Assembly: GCF_000003815.2 (NCBI RefSeq)
Contig: NC_049980.1
Location: 34,823,132 to 34,881,470 of the forward strand
Origin: Branchiostoma floridae
Lineage: Eukaryota > Chordata > Leptocardii > Amphioxiformes > Branchiostomatidae
Direction of reading: 5' to 3'
Length of the DNA: 58,339 nt
Positions 34,001-39,789 of this stretch are shown piece by piece. The translations under genes were made by a program, and so were the position numbers. Within the stretch, counting starts at the first letter, position 1; each line of letters begins with the position of its first letter. The notes beneath the pieces were generated by a model. It was not told the origin of the DNA, ran no database searches, and saw nothing but the letters and a program-made list of their open reading frames with translations.

Positions 34001-36705
34001 GTACAATATTGACATCTAATGCACTATTTTAGCACATTTACATCATTATTTCATAAATTGAGCCGTTAAAAATGTCGCGGGAACGAGTTGCACAAGGATT
34101 CCAGATCAAGTCCTTATTTCTTATTGGGGGGGGGGTGCAATAATAAGGAATATCCTTGTTCAACTTGTCTCTGGGCCGTTTTTAACCACTCGAAGTATGA
34201 AATGATGATGTAAATGTGAGAATACAGTGCAGTAGATGTCAATATCATACAGATTGCCTTATTCAGAATATTTCCACTTTGACGCTGTAATATTGCTTAG
34301 GTTGCGACAGGGCACACGGACAACATGGTGGCACATTTCGGACCGTGCCCTTCTATTTCCCCGCTCGGCTTCAGACATGTCACGTCTTGTTACAGACATC
34401 GCGGTAAAGAGCAGACTGTCTCAGGTCTAAAACAAGGCTATAAGAGCTAGTCAGTAGTCTGAGCGAAGGGGTGTCACCTCTCGTGTCAGACGGAGTGAAC
34501 AGGTCTCTGTGCAGGTGGCGGAAACGTGGGAGGGGGGGGGCAAAGATTCAGCTGACGTGAACAGGGATAAAAAAATAGCAGGCAATCAAGATAAAATGAA
34601 GAGGAAGAAGGAACAAAGCTAGACCACGTTAGATATCTACTGACAACGATGGCATATGGAACTTCTTGCCAAAGAAAATTAGAAAAAAACTCTGAATAAA
34701 TGAATGAACGAACTATCGAATAAACTAGACATATGAAAGTTTGTATTCTCCATCACCATGGAGACTGTGTCATTACTACTATCGTTTGCCGACTTGTCAA
34801 TCAAGAATGAAGTAATGTGTAGATAACGTTATGTGAGAATGGCAACAGACCGAGAAACAATACGTATTGTACGTTGATGAAGGTTACACATCCAAGTCCA
34901 AAAAAGTTACTTGTAAAGCCAAACTTTTCAAACATCATCGGCTATCTTTCTTCAGCGACAGAAAAGAAATTGAAACACAACAAGTTTACGACCAAAACAA
35001 GGCAAATGAAGGGAAGATGACAACACGCGTGTTACAAAACCACTTTGTCAGCATAAAGGGGTATCACTCAACCTTCAGGTCCTCTCGACAACTTGCAGGG
35101 ATATAACGTTAGTTAAATCTTCACGTACCGTTTAGTTAGACATCCAGGATATAGCATACACAATACAGAATCCGGTACCTTTCGTCAGTGACAGAAAAGA
35201 AGCTGAACCGCAACTAGAAAGGTAGGAAAGATGACAATACGTGTTGTACTTCTATGTATAACGGGTAATGTTTCCCACTAGAGCTCCTCCTGACGACTTG
35301 CAGAGGTGTAGTTATAGCTTCACGTGCCATTCAGAGATGTGAAGCTACATGCCCCCCCCCCCTCCTGACGACTTGCAGAGATGTAGTTATAGCATCACGT
35401 CCCAGTTAGAGATGTGAAGCTACATGCCCCCCCCCCCCACCACCACCACCACCATCACCACCACCACCTCCTGACGACTTGCAGAGATGTGGTTATAGCA
35501 TCACGTGCCATGTAGAGATGTGAAGCTTTCGCAGTAGTCAAAACACATTAGGCGGACTTAGCCATGGCCACGGCCGCACAGAACTCGCGTCTCAGAACCC
35601 GCGTCTAGGGTTTCTTATGTCAACGCGTCTTCCCAGACGTTTGTGTCAGCAAAACTCGGAGGGAACATTTCAGACTTTGCTGAAGGATTTGTGTCCCTAA
35701 CTCCTGCCAGATGGGTTTAGGACGGGTGAACTTCGCAGGACGGTAGCGGTGGGTTCAAGCTCAACTCACACGTCAAGGCTGAAACATGCATCTTATCATC
35801 AGCCTTCAATTCGCACCTGTCCATCGATAGTTTCCATATCCAATATCTACTGCGTTGTTTTAACGAAATTGTTCAAAGCGATGTCATTAAACACTTCAAG
35901 GCAGTGAACTAAGAAGTTGGAAATAACTGTGCGAGGAGATAGCGGTGGACTTATTTTGAAAGCTGATAAGTTGTAGACGGGAAGGAATCAGTTGCCATCC
36001 AGAAAGTTCTATCGTTTGACAGTCTGGGGAAATTTTCGCATTAATCAACGAAGCATTTGGCGACGTTTAGCTTTTCTTGAAATGATAAACATCACAAGAA
36101 GTCAGATGTATGAATTGCAAATCTACATGGTTGTATGAAAGGAAGTTAAGAAAGGCTGATAATAAAGCGTCATAGCAACGATTTTACAACTATTTTGTAA
36201 GTAGAAGTTTTGGACGCACGAATATAAGCATATCATGAATTATGGTCTCTATAAAGTAAACTCACAGGATCATTGATGCACTGACTACAAATTTACGTGC
36301 AGGAACGTACAATAACCATCGACAAAAGCTGCAGTGAGATAGATTCCTTCAGCTATTTCTCATCGTAATTGTCGAAATTCGAAAATATCATCTGTCCTTC
36401 TGACTTACAAAAATGATTTCACAGCTTTTCCCGTAATGAAAACACATGTTGTAAACAACCGACTGTGAGTGTGAGAGTGTGCGTGCGTGTGTGTGCGCGC
36501 CTTTGACAGTGTGCGTACGTACGCGCGCGCGTGTGTATGAAGGCATCTGTGTATAGGCATGTGTATGTATCCGCATCATCTTGCAGCAAAAAGAAAAAGA
36601 TAAAACAAAACAAAGACGTTTACCGCTCTGCGGCTCCACTCCGTGGTCAGCGAGGCATGCCGCCATACACAGGGACAGGAGGAACACTACTCGGGTCAGC
36701 TCCAT
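13216..36705 (-). CDS. Multi-module secreted Ig/Frizzled-CRD/antistasin protein
   Basis: Twenty-five exons join without a phase error into 1185 codons. They are 36624-36705, 30017-30147, 28479-28638, 27433-27644, 26808-26923, 26302-26402, 25638-25795, 24909-25002, 24267-24406, 23730-23907, 23163-23331, 22724-22885, 22240-22337, 21733-21838, 21339-21484, 19892-20085, 19479-19593, 18288-18453, 17665-17978, 17132-17247, 16583-16688, 15983-16113, 15670-15694, 14922-15155 and 13672-13772. A probable last exon sits in the gap and ends at 13216. Domain order: signal peptide, Ig1, Fz1, Ig2, Ig3, Fz2, Ig4, Ig5, Fz3, antistasin-like, Cys-rich, unknown C-terminus. Every Ig and Fz module is bounded by phase-1 introns. 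ROR and MuSK receptors also combine Ig and Fz, but no transmembrane or kinase segment is seen, so a secreted or matrix, possibly Wnt-binding, role is inferred. I do not recognise a named orthologue. Confidence 0.85.
13262..13361. other. Assembly gap (100 N)
   Basis: Exactly 100 N, the conventional placeholder for unknown length. It probably removes the acceptor and start of the last Ig/Fz exon. Confidence 0.95.
13498..13656. repeat. (GTGA)n microsatellite
   Basis: About 160 bp of GTGA/GAGT repeats ending in (GA)n, immediately beside the donor of the exon 13672-13772. Confidence 0.97.
13672..16113 (-). CDS. Unrecognised C-terminal region (four exons)
   Basis: Exons 15983-16113, 15670-15694 (25-bp microexon encoding IPSSAFMA), 14922-15155 and 13672-13772. 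Splice sites and phases all agree. The sequence ([73 protein letters not shown]) looks like one globular, cysteine-free domain. I do not recognise the family. A VWA-like or other alpha/beta fold is possible but not shown. Confidence 0.7.
14575..14890 (-). mobile_element. LINE 3' fragment
   Basis: The minus strand decodes as [38 protein letters not shown] and a stop, followed by CCACGGGCAAG and AATAAACTTGATTG. It matches the C-terminus and 3'UTR style of the LINE at 47701-48750. It lies in the intron just downstream of exon 14922-15155. Confidence 0.8.
15835..15900. mobile_element. MITE remnant, TTACCCACAATGCAT end
   Basis: One half of the GTGGGTAA-family palindrome. The matching arm was not found nearby. 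Confidence 0.5.
16479..16582 (-). repeat. Two extra copies of Cys-rich exon donor edge
   Basis: Units of about 49 bp repeat GCTTACTTGTACTGAACGGC..GGCTTGCAGTACGGTAG next to the true edge at 16577-16615. Both copies keep the donor (AA|GTAAGC type). Confidence 0.9.
16583..17247 (-). CDS. Antistasin-like and Cys-rich modules (two exons)
   Basis: Exon 17132-17247: [18 protein letters not shown], then [13 protein letters not shown], matching the C..C..C..G...C..C.C pattern of antistasin-like domains. Exon 16583-16688: [20 protein letters not shown] followed by SPLPYC, a motif common in extracellular Cys-rich proteins. Their roles here are unknown. Confidence 0.78.
17665..18453 (-). CDS. Fz3 cysteine-rich domain with acidic/Pro tail (two exons)
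   Basis: Exon 18288-18453 has [20 protein letters not shown] and IECSPFF. Exon 17665-17978 has [30 protein letters not shown] and QREC, completing ten cysteines. The second exon then continues into a Pro- and Glu-rich linker ([16 protein letters not shown]). Unlike Fz1 and Fz2, the tenth cysteine is not on a separate exon. Confidence 0.88.
17979..18180 (-). repeat. Three extra copies of Fz3 exon acceptor edge
   Basis: Segments near 18003-18046, 18063-18106 and 18133-18175 repeat GGAGGGGCGTACAGCGTGCA..GGAAACTCCT from the start of exon 17665-17978. Divergence increases with distance. Confidence 0.9.
18480..19470. repeat. (GT)n arrays interleaved with Ig5 exon-edge copies
   Basis: Long degenerate GT/TGTGCG repeats. 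Embedded at 18838-18881 and 18973-19023 are copies of the Ig5 exon donor edge (TTACCATGTATCCGCATG..GGTCTCCTGGTCGTA), whose true copy is 19471-19523. Cys/Val- and His/Thr-rich frames up to 341 codons here are repeat translations. Confidence 0.95.
19479..20085 (-). CDS. Ig5 module (two exons)
   Basis: Exon 19892-20085 has [20 protein letters not shown] and WFSNGQ. Exon 19479-19593 has [20 protein letters not shown]. The donor edge of the second exon is copied twice within the downstream GT microsatellite. Confidence 0.88.
19729..19863. mobile_element. GGGGCCCGGCCGGG-terminated MITE, short copy
   Basis: CACATTTCCAAAGCGGGGCC at the left is the inverted complement of GGCCCCGGGTTGGAAATTGTG at the right. 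Same family as 3537-3990. Confidence 0.85.
20105..20215 (-). repeat. Degenerate copy of Ig5 first-exon segment
   Basis: The minus-strand translation [20 protein letters not shown], then TPADYPAWF, parallels the exon's [20 protein letters not shown] and ADPPAWF. The key Cys is lost and there is a poly-G run, so it is non-functional. Confidence 0.7.
20811..21188 (+). repeat. Tandem array of tRNA-Glu 5'-half-like units
   Basis: About ten units of 35-41 bp, each with a core such as TGTGGTCTAGTGGTTAGGAT preceded by CATCTCCCA or CATCTCGAA. The best unit (about 20970-21003) matches the first 30 or so nt of animal tRNA-Glu (acceptor strand, D arm with A box, 5' side of the anticodon stem). No T arm or B box follows. 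An eleventh copy is at 20316-20336. The array lies in the intron between Ig5 and Ig4. Confidence 0.8.
21339..21838 (-). CDS. Ig4 module (two exons)
   Basis: Exon 21733-21838 has [16 protein letters not shown] and splits the Met codon before the Trp. Exon 21339-21484 continues WRRKGTEEY and has [18 protein letters not shown]. The inner intron is phase 2, unlike the other Ig modules. Confidence 0.88.
22240..23331 (-). CDS. Fz2 cysteine-rich domain lacking C1 and C5
   Basis: Exons 23163-23331, 22724-22885 and 22240-22337. The fold is clear ([18 protein letters not shown], then [34 protein letters not shown], and SERC in the third exon). However, the position of the first CRD cysteine reads [13 protein letters not shown] and the APPC cysteine is tyrosine (TAC codon). 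The other eight cysteines are kept. Confidence 0.88.
22886..23055 (-). repeat. Array of Fz2 exon acceptor-edge copies
   Basis: AGGTTACACAGGAAATACCT and CGTACAGGTTAC units repeat four times beyond the true acceptor of exon 22724-22885 (TACTTCCTGTGTAACC), at about 22910, 22953, 22993 and 23038. Confidence 0.85.
23085..23150. repeat. Interstitial telomere-like TTAGGG repeats
   Basis: Degenerate TTAGGG/TTAGGATCAGGG units just outside the acceptor-edge array and close to exon 23163-23331. Confidence 0.8.
23388..23640 (-). repeat. Two copies of Ig3 exon donor edge
   Basis: About 23540-23635 repeats GTGAGCTCGTTGGAGCCGAA and flanks from the true edge 23722-23810. A much more diverged copy lies at 23388-23462 (GTTGGTGGCATTGCAAACTT). 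The gradient suggests successive events of different age. Confidence 0.88.
23730..24406 (-). CDS. Ig3 module (two exons)
   Basis: Exon 24267-24406 has [20 protein letters not shown]. Exon 23730-23907 has [20 protein letters not shown]. Both edges of this module are duplicated into flanking introns: acceptor side at 24503-24765, donor side at 23388-23640. Confidence 0.88.
24407..24765 (-). repeat. Ig3 exon acceptor-edge copies with telomere-like spacers
   Basis: 24503-24592 and 24677-24765 repeat about 90 bp of the exon (GATGGCGGTGTCTCCCTCCC through CGGCCGGCCTGAGGAGGCAG), including the acceptor. The spacers are (CCCTAA)n-like runs at 24437-24503 and 24606-24672. The period is about 170 bp. 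Confidence 0.92.
24909..25795 (-). CDS. Ig2 module (two exons)
   Basis: Exon 25638-25795 has [20 protein letters not shown] (first Cys and Trp). Exon 24909-25002 has [18 protein letters not shown] (second Cys). Outer phases are 1, the inner is 0. The acceptor before ELDY is a weak TCTAAG. Confidence 0.82.
25435..25585 (-). mobile_element. tRNA-derived SINE
   Basis: The minus strand has GTAGCTGAACTGGTAGCAG (A box) and GGGTTCTAATCCTGG (B box) at tRNA-like spacing but without a pairing acceptor stem. An adjacent repeat at 25265-25425 has inverted TTCGCGGTGGTTTTA blocks. Confidence 0.7.
25589..25628 (-). repeat. Copy of Ig2 exon donor edge
   Basis: Repeats ACTGACCTTGAAGGTCAG..TACAGGGTTGTGTT from the true edge at 25632-25676, donor included. 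The acceptor edge of the same exon is also echoed at about 25860-25912 (GATCTTGGGGCGAC). Confidence 0.85.
26208..26233 (-). repeat. Copy of Fz1 third-exon donor edge
   Basis: ACTGACGTGCGGGTTCGTTG plus TTGATGA is identical to the true edge at 26296-26322. Flanking sequence (CTGTAGNGNNNAG, GTGC) is also partly repeated, so the unit is about 88 bp. Confidence 0.88.
26302..27644 (-). CDS. Fz1 cysteine-rich domain (three exons)
   Basis: Exons 27433-27644, 26808-26923 and 26302-26402. Ten cysteines are in the Frizzled CRD order: [40 protein letters not shown], and GGC in the third exon. The third exon, [11 protein letters not shown]..., supplies the tenth cysteine and a linker. Confidence 0.9.
27133..27432. 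repeat. 24-bp minisatellite in Fz1 intron
   Basis: About 11 units of GTGACCACTGACCAGCCCGA plus CAGC, ending against the donor of exon 27433-27644. Confidence 0.95.
27645..28265 (-). repeat. Array of Fz1 exon acceptor-edge copies (about 8)
   Basis: Units of roughly 75-95 bp repeat CTCACACTCGGTACGGTTAG plus AGTCTGGGG, followed by AAAATAACTGGTCAGGCTGT. That is the first 50 or so coding bases of exon 27433-27644 together with its acceptor (CCCCAG). Some units carry an extra CACATCTCCACTTCCT block. Up to eight decoy acceptors precede the real one in transcription order. Confidence 0.93.
28318..28408 (-). repeat. Copy of Ig1 second-exon donor edge
   Basis: GTGACGCTTCCCGAGATGCT and flanks repeat the true edge at 28473-28558; the copy's donor is altered. 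The acceptor edge of the same exon (28607-28645) is also echoed at 28729-28768. ACT/ACTACTACT repeats lie between the copies. Confidence 0.88.
28479..30147 (-). CDS. Ig1 module (two exons)
   Basis: Exon 30017-30147 has the first Ig cysteine and Trp ([20 protein letters not shown]). Exon 28479-28638 has the DxGxYxC-type motif ([10 protein letters not shown]) and the end of the fold. Both outer introns are phase 1, the inner one phase 0. The first exon lies between the arms of a long inverted repeat. Confidence 0.85.
28757..29327. repeat. Long inverted repeat, left arm
   Basis: About 570 bp that reappears as the reverse complement at 30399-30968 with only a handful of mismatches. It starts at GCAGAATCTGCGGCATTAGG and ends at TACAGTTTGACCCAG. 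Confidence 0.93.
29325..29565. repeat. 70-bp direct duplication
   Basis: GACCCAGATTTCATTTATCC..GGGCCGAAC at 29325-29394 is repeated at 29496-29565 in the Ig1 intron, with only one or two differences. Confidence 0.88.
30299..30398. other. Assembly gap (100 N)
   Basis: Lies in intron 1 of the Ig/Fz gene, next to the inverted-repeat arm. True length unknown. Confidence 0.95.
30399..30968. repeat. Long inverted repeat, right arm
   Basis: Reverse complement of 28757-29327. It begins at the first base after the 100-N gap, which raises the possibility of a misplaced haplotype contig. Confidence 0.93.
30972..31320. repeat. 57-bp minisatellite, six units
   Basis: Unit: TATAGATACAGATACAGAAG, then CTGGTGTGTTACGCCGAACG and GCGGTTATACCGGC. 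A single dispersed copy lies at 48905-48965, so this probably derives from a mobile sequence. Confidence 0.93.
31640..31890. repeat. Diverged tandem repeat
   Basis: GATAACGGTGACCGNNCACG and related blocks recur about four times (31652, 31750, 31815, 31862). No gene. 31960-32090 has further short repeats (GACCGGTCG, ATGCCAT). Confidence 0.6.
32519..32690 (-). repeat. Dispersed repeat with hammerhead-like core
   Basis: On the minus strand CTGAAGA is followed by a GGTGTC/GACACC hairpin and then GAAACG. Related to 8785-9000. Confidence 0.6.
32827..32926. other. Assembly gap (100 N)
   Basis: Followed by a G-rich stretch with runs of GGGGGG. In intron 1 of the Ig/Fz gene. Confidence 0.95.
33704..33942. 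mobile_element. MITE with AAAGGTGG termini
   Basis: AAAGGTGGGCTCTCACTGCAC at the left pairs with the complement of GTGCAGTTAGAGTCCACCTT at the right, continuing through GGCACTGCGGGG. It directly abuts the next foldback element. 33541-33660 and 34306-34420 outside the pair are related to each other (CATGGTGGCACAT, CAGACATGTCACGT). Confidence 0.8.
33946..34304. mobile_element. Foldback MITE with about 120-170-bp arms
   Basis: CAACCTAAGCAATATTACA at the left is the inverted complement of TGTAATATTGCTTAGGTTG at the right, and pairing runs to the centre near the poly-G at 34128. A near-complete hairpin with no coding capacity. Confidence 0.88.
34400..36400. other. Intron 1 of Ig/Fz gene: tandem repeat, no exon seen
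   Basis: 35286-35525 holds three to four units of CTCCTGACGACTTGCAGAGA..GATGTGAAGCTACATG separated by poly-C and (CAC)n. 35130-35190 resembles one end of the hammerhead-core repeat. The rest shows nothing recognisable. Confidence 0.65.
36624..36705 (-). CDS. Signal-peptide exon of Ig/Fz gene
   Basis: [19 protein letters not shown] is a clear signal peptide, with likely cleavage near CLA|DHG. The donor is AGCG|GTAAAC, phase 1. It joins the Ig1 exon at 30147 to give a GCC alanine codon across the junction. Intron 1 is 6.5 kb and contains a gap, so an additional exon there cannot be excluded. Confidence 0.75.
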
Positions 36706-37050
36706 CTTCTGATCACCACAATTTCCTCTCCGGAAAAAGATAAGAAGAAAACTCAACTGCAGTCGGAAAAAAAAAGTTCACGAACCAACGAAAAAGACGC
36801 TCTGCTCGTGAACGATCAAAAGTGGCGCGAAGGAGTATCAGCAACGTCAAGTTCAGCGAACGCGATCCACCTCCGGACGGCAGTGATGCTTTAGAGGGAA
36901 TGGAAGCGCTCAGCCCGTGCGCGGTGTGATCATCTGGCAGTGCGGGAACCAGTGGCGACCTGACCTCTATGGTTTATCCTCCAGCCGCCAAAGCCGCGCC
37001 GATGTGGAGGTTTACCGCGAGTCAACACTGGGCGTGCCTGCGGGAGCGCC

Positions 37051-37196
37051 GGGTCAGGGGTCAGCGGAGGGTCCGCGGGAAACACACGTGCGTGAGGTCA
37101 GGGGTCAAGGGAGGTTCCGCGGGAATATACACGTGCGTGAGGTCAGGGGTCAGAGGAGGGTCCGCTGGAGATACACGTGCGTGAGGTCAGGGGTCA
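37051..37196 (+). promoter_or_regulatory. Tandem DR1 (nuclear-receptor half-site) array upstream of Ig/Fz gene
   Basis: Four 44-45-bp units each contain two RGGTCA hexamers one base apart: positions 37051-37063 (GGGTCAGGGGTCA) and 37095-37107, 37140-37152, 37184-37196 (AGGTCAGGGGTCA). Between them are ACACGTGCGTGA blocks. The array is about 350-490 bp upstream of the ATG at 36705. DR1 is the classical RXR/HNF4/PPAR-type site; use here is inferred. Confidence 0.6.
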
Positions 37197-38056
37197 AGGG
37201 AGGTTCCGCGGGAAATACACGTGCGACACCCGCCAGGATCTACGTAACAGGCCCGGAGAACACAGTCCTGAAAAAAACAGGGTCGGTAGCAGCTTTCCAG
37301 CCAGCCTGAATTTTATCCGTTCTTTCGATATTGGCAGAAATCCCTATGCAGCCCCGTAAAATGCTGAAATCTTGACCCTCTGAAACGCTATTTCATGCAT
37401 TTTGAAGGGCAAATTCTGCTGTTAATCTTAGCTTTGTTTAATGACATCTCTTTGGGTGAAAAAAAACATCTACTTTTGAAGGTGATCGTCCCTTCTGTGC
37501 CACAGCATCAATTTCCGTCTTGGCGGTAAAATAGAATGTTACACACAAGCTACGCTATCTTGTATAAATGGCACAAAAAATAAACATTACGTTAATGACA
37601 ACAAAAATTTTTAAATAATAAGTCTTACGTCGGATATACACAGAATAAGTCAGTAGAATTAAAACGATTTCAACATCGTTCTAATATGCAAAGCTGTACT
37701 TTAAAGAAATGAGAAATTAGACACCCTACTTTTAGACAGAACGAGTTATAGACCGGCGGAAACACAAAATTCATTTTGCCCAGCCTCACGGCCAACTCCA
37801 TATGGAGCCCGCTCGACAGGACAGTGCGGTCAAGGAGAGGGGAGCGGACACGTGCGAACTCTCCACGTGCTCAATACACTAAGTACACAAGTTACCGGGT
37901 AGAACGGCTCCATGTCCACAACACGGCCATCACTGTACAACGTGCCACGACCAAAATGGGATTAATGTGTCCCTTGCTTTCATAATTATGGTGCACGATT
38001 TAATAGACGAGAAAGAAACACTTTAAAAAGTTCATCTGTGTTGGTAAATGACATCA

Positions 38057-38187
38057 TGGATAAACTGAACTTTACCTATACGACACCAAAGTTTATTGGG
38101 ATTTACCCCAAATTTTCAGCTGACTACGTCAGCCTTGTTTAGTCCCAATGAACATTGGTGTTGGTTCGGTAAAGTTTAGTTTATCCA
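38057..38187. mobile_element. Palindromic MITE
   Basis: TGGATAAACTGAACTTTACC and its near-complement GGTAAAGTTTAGTTTATCCA bound a 131-bp hairpin; CACCAAAGTTTATTGGG also pairs. Confidence 0.88.
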
Positions 38188-38287
38188 TAAGAAAAAAAAA
38201 AAACACAACGTAAAATTCGTCCTTTATCCATGAAATTCGTTGGATGATCCACTCTTCGTCGCAGCGCAGTGGAAATAAGATGTAAAT

Positions 38288-39242
38288 AGTGCAGAACAGG
38301 TTTGCCTGTTGTTCTGTACTTTCCTGTAATAGTGCAGACAGTTGCCTGTTCTGTACTTTCCTGTAAATAGTGCAGAACAGGTTTGCCTGTTGTTCTGTGC
38401 TTTCCTGTAAATAGTGCAGAACAGGTTTGCCTGTTGTTCTGTACTTTCCTGTAAATAGTGCAGAACAGGTTTGCCTGTTGTTCTGTGCTTTCCTGTAAAT
38501 AGTGCAGAACAGGTTTGCCTGTTGTTCTGTGCTTTCCTGTAAATAGTGCAGAACAGGTTTGCCTGTTGTTCTGTACTTTCCTGTAAATAGTGCAGAACAG
38601 GTTTGCCTGTTGTTCTGTGCTTTCCTGTAAATAGTGCAGAACAGGTTTGCCTGTTGTTCTGTACTTTCCTGTAAATAGTGCAGAACAGGTTTGCCTGTTG
38701 TTCTGTGCTTTCCTGTAAATAGTGCAGAACAGGTTTGCCTGTTGTTCTGTGCTTTCCTGTAAATAGTGCAGAACAGGTTTGCCTGTTGTTCTGTACTTTC
38801 CTGTAAATAGTGCAGAACAGGTTTGCCTGTTGTTCTGTGCTTTCCTGTAAATAGTGCAGAACAGGTTTGCCTGTTGTTCTGTACTTTCCTGTAAATAGTG
38901 CAGAACAGGTTTGCCTGTTGTTCTGTACTTTCCTGTAAATAGTGCAGAACAGGTTTGCCTGTTGTTCTGTGCTTTCCTGTAAATAGTGCAGAACAGGTTT
39001 GCCTGTTGTTCTGTACTTTCCTGTAAATAGTGCAGAACAGGTTTGCCTGTTGTTCTGTGCTTTCCTGTAAATAGTGCAGAACAGGTTTGCCTGTTGTTCT
39101 GTACTTTCCTGTAAATAGTGCAGAACAGGTTTGCCTGTTGTTCTGTGCTTTCCTGTAAATAGTGCAGAACAGGTTTGCCTGTTGTTCTGTGCTTTCCTGT
39201 AAATAGTGCAGAACAGGTTTGCCTGTTGTTCTGTGCTTTCCT
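38288..39242. repeat. 44-bp minisatellite, 22 units
   Basis: Unit: GTGCAGAACAGGTTTGCCTG, TTGTTCTGTRCTTTCCTGTA, AATA. Each unit contains an inverted repeat (CAGAACAGG..CCTGTTGTTCTG). Almost the only variation is R, alternating between A and G in an irregular order. Two minus-strand frames of 459 and 375 codons run through it because no unit contains a stop; they are not genes. Confidence 0.97.
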
Positions 39243-39310
39243 GCTAAAAAAACACAAGCCCAAACGCCGGGACTGCATCTGTTCCGTACGTGGGAGAATG
39301 TGCCGCACGG

Positions 39311-39355
39311 GTTGCCATGGGAACGCCGCAGAGATGATGCCGTTTCCATGGCAAC
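39311..39355. promoter_or_regulatory. Pair of RFX X-box-like palindromes
   Basis: GTTGCCATGGGAAC at 39311-39324 and GTTTCCATGGCAAC at 39342-39355 each differ by one base from the ideal X-box palindrome GTTGCCATGGCAAC bound by RFX factors. No promoter or gene start is recognised beside them. Confidence 0.45.
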
Positions 39356-39584
39356 GCCTCCAAGTTCGGTCAGTGTCAGCTCACATATGAAGCTCGGTGC
39401 TCGGAGCTGCAGCAAGTGCACGGCAGGATGGCTAAGGAAATAAACAGGCGCTGATAACACACAGTGCGCCGCGTCTGTCCCAACCAAGCCGGTTCCGGTG
39501 AGCGGCAATTCCGGTTTCCCAGCGGAGGGGGGCGATGTCCTCTCGGGCGCTTTTCATTTGTTATCATCGCTAAGAAGGTCAAGA

Positions 39585-39781
39585 CTAGTTCCCTTTATCC
39601 GTGGGGTAACCTTTATCCGTTGTACCTAAAAGCAGGGAACTTAGGGGTGTGAAGTCATTAGACGATTGTTTAAACACTGCAACATTTTGAATTTGAAACT
39701 ATCGTCTGTTGATTTGATATCCCTAAATTTCCTGTTTTTTAACAACGAATAAAGGTTACCCCGCGGATAAAGGTAAACTAG
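39585..39781. mobile_element. MITE whose terminus also occurs in the POMK array
   Basis: CTAGTTCCCTTTATCCGTGG plus GGTAACC at the left is the inverted complement of GGTTACCCCGCGGATAAAGG plus TAAACTAG at the right; inner pairing includes AGACGATNGTTT. The terminus matches the intronic part of each repeat unit at 4977-6143. Confidence 0.85.
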
Positions 39782-39789
39782 AGTTGCTT

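Noticed and set aside
36917-37359. 130- and 71-codon Arg/Gly-rich frames upstream of the Ig/Fz gene
   Set aside because: They run through the DR1 tandem repeat and have no recognisable domain.
38288-39242. CRISPR-like regular repeat array
   Set aside because: No unique spacers between units, clearly eukaryotic context; it is a simple minisatellite.
38129-39508. 459- and 375-codon minus-strand frames with repeated GKPVLHYLQ motifs
   Set aside because: Translation of a 44-bp minisatellite lacking stops in all three frames; no conserved non-repeat domain.
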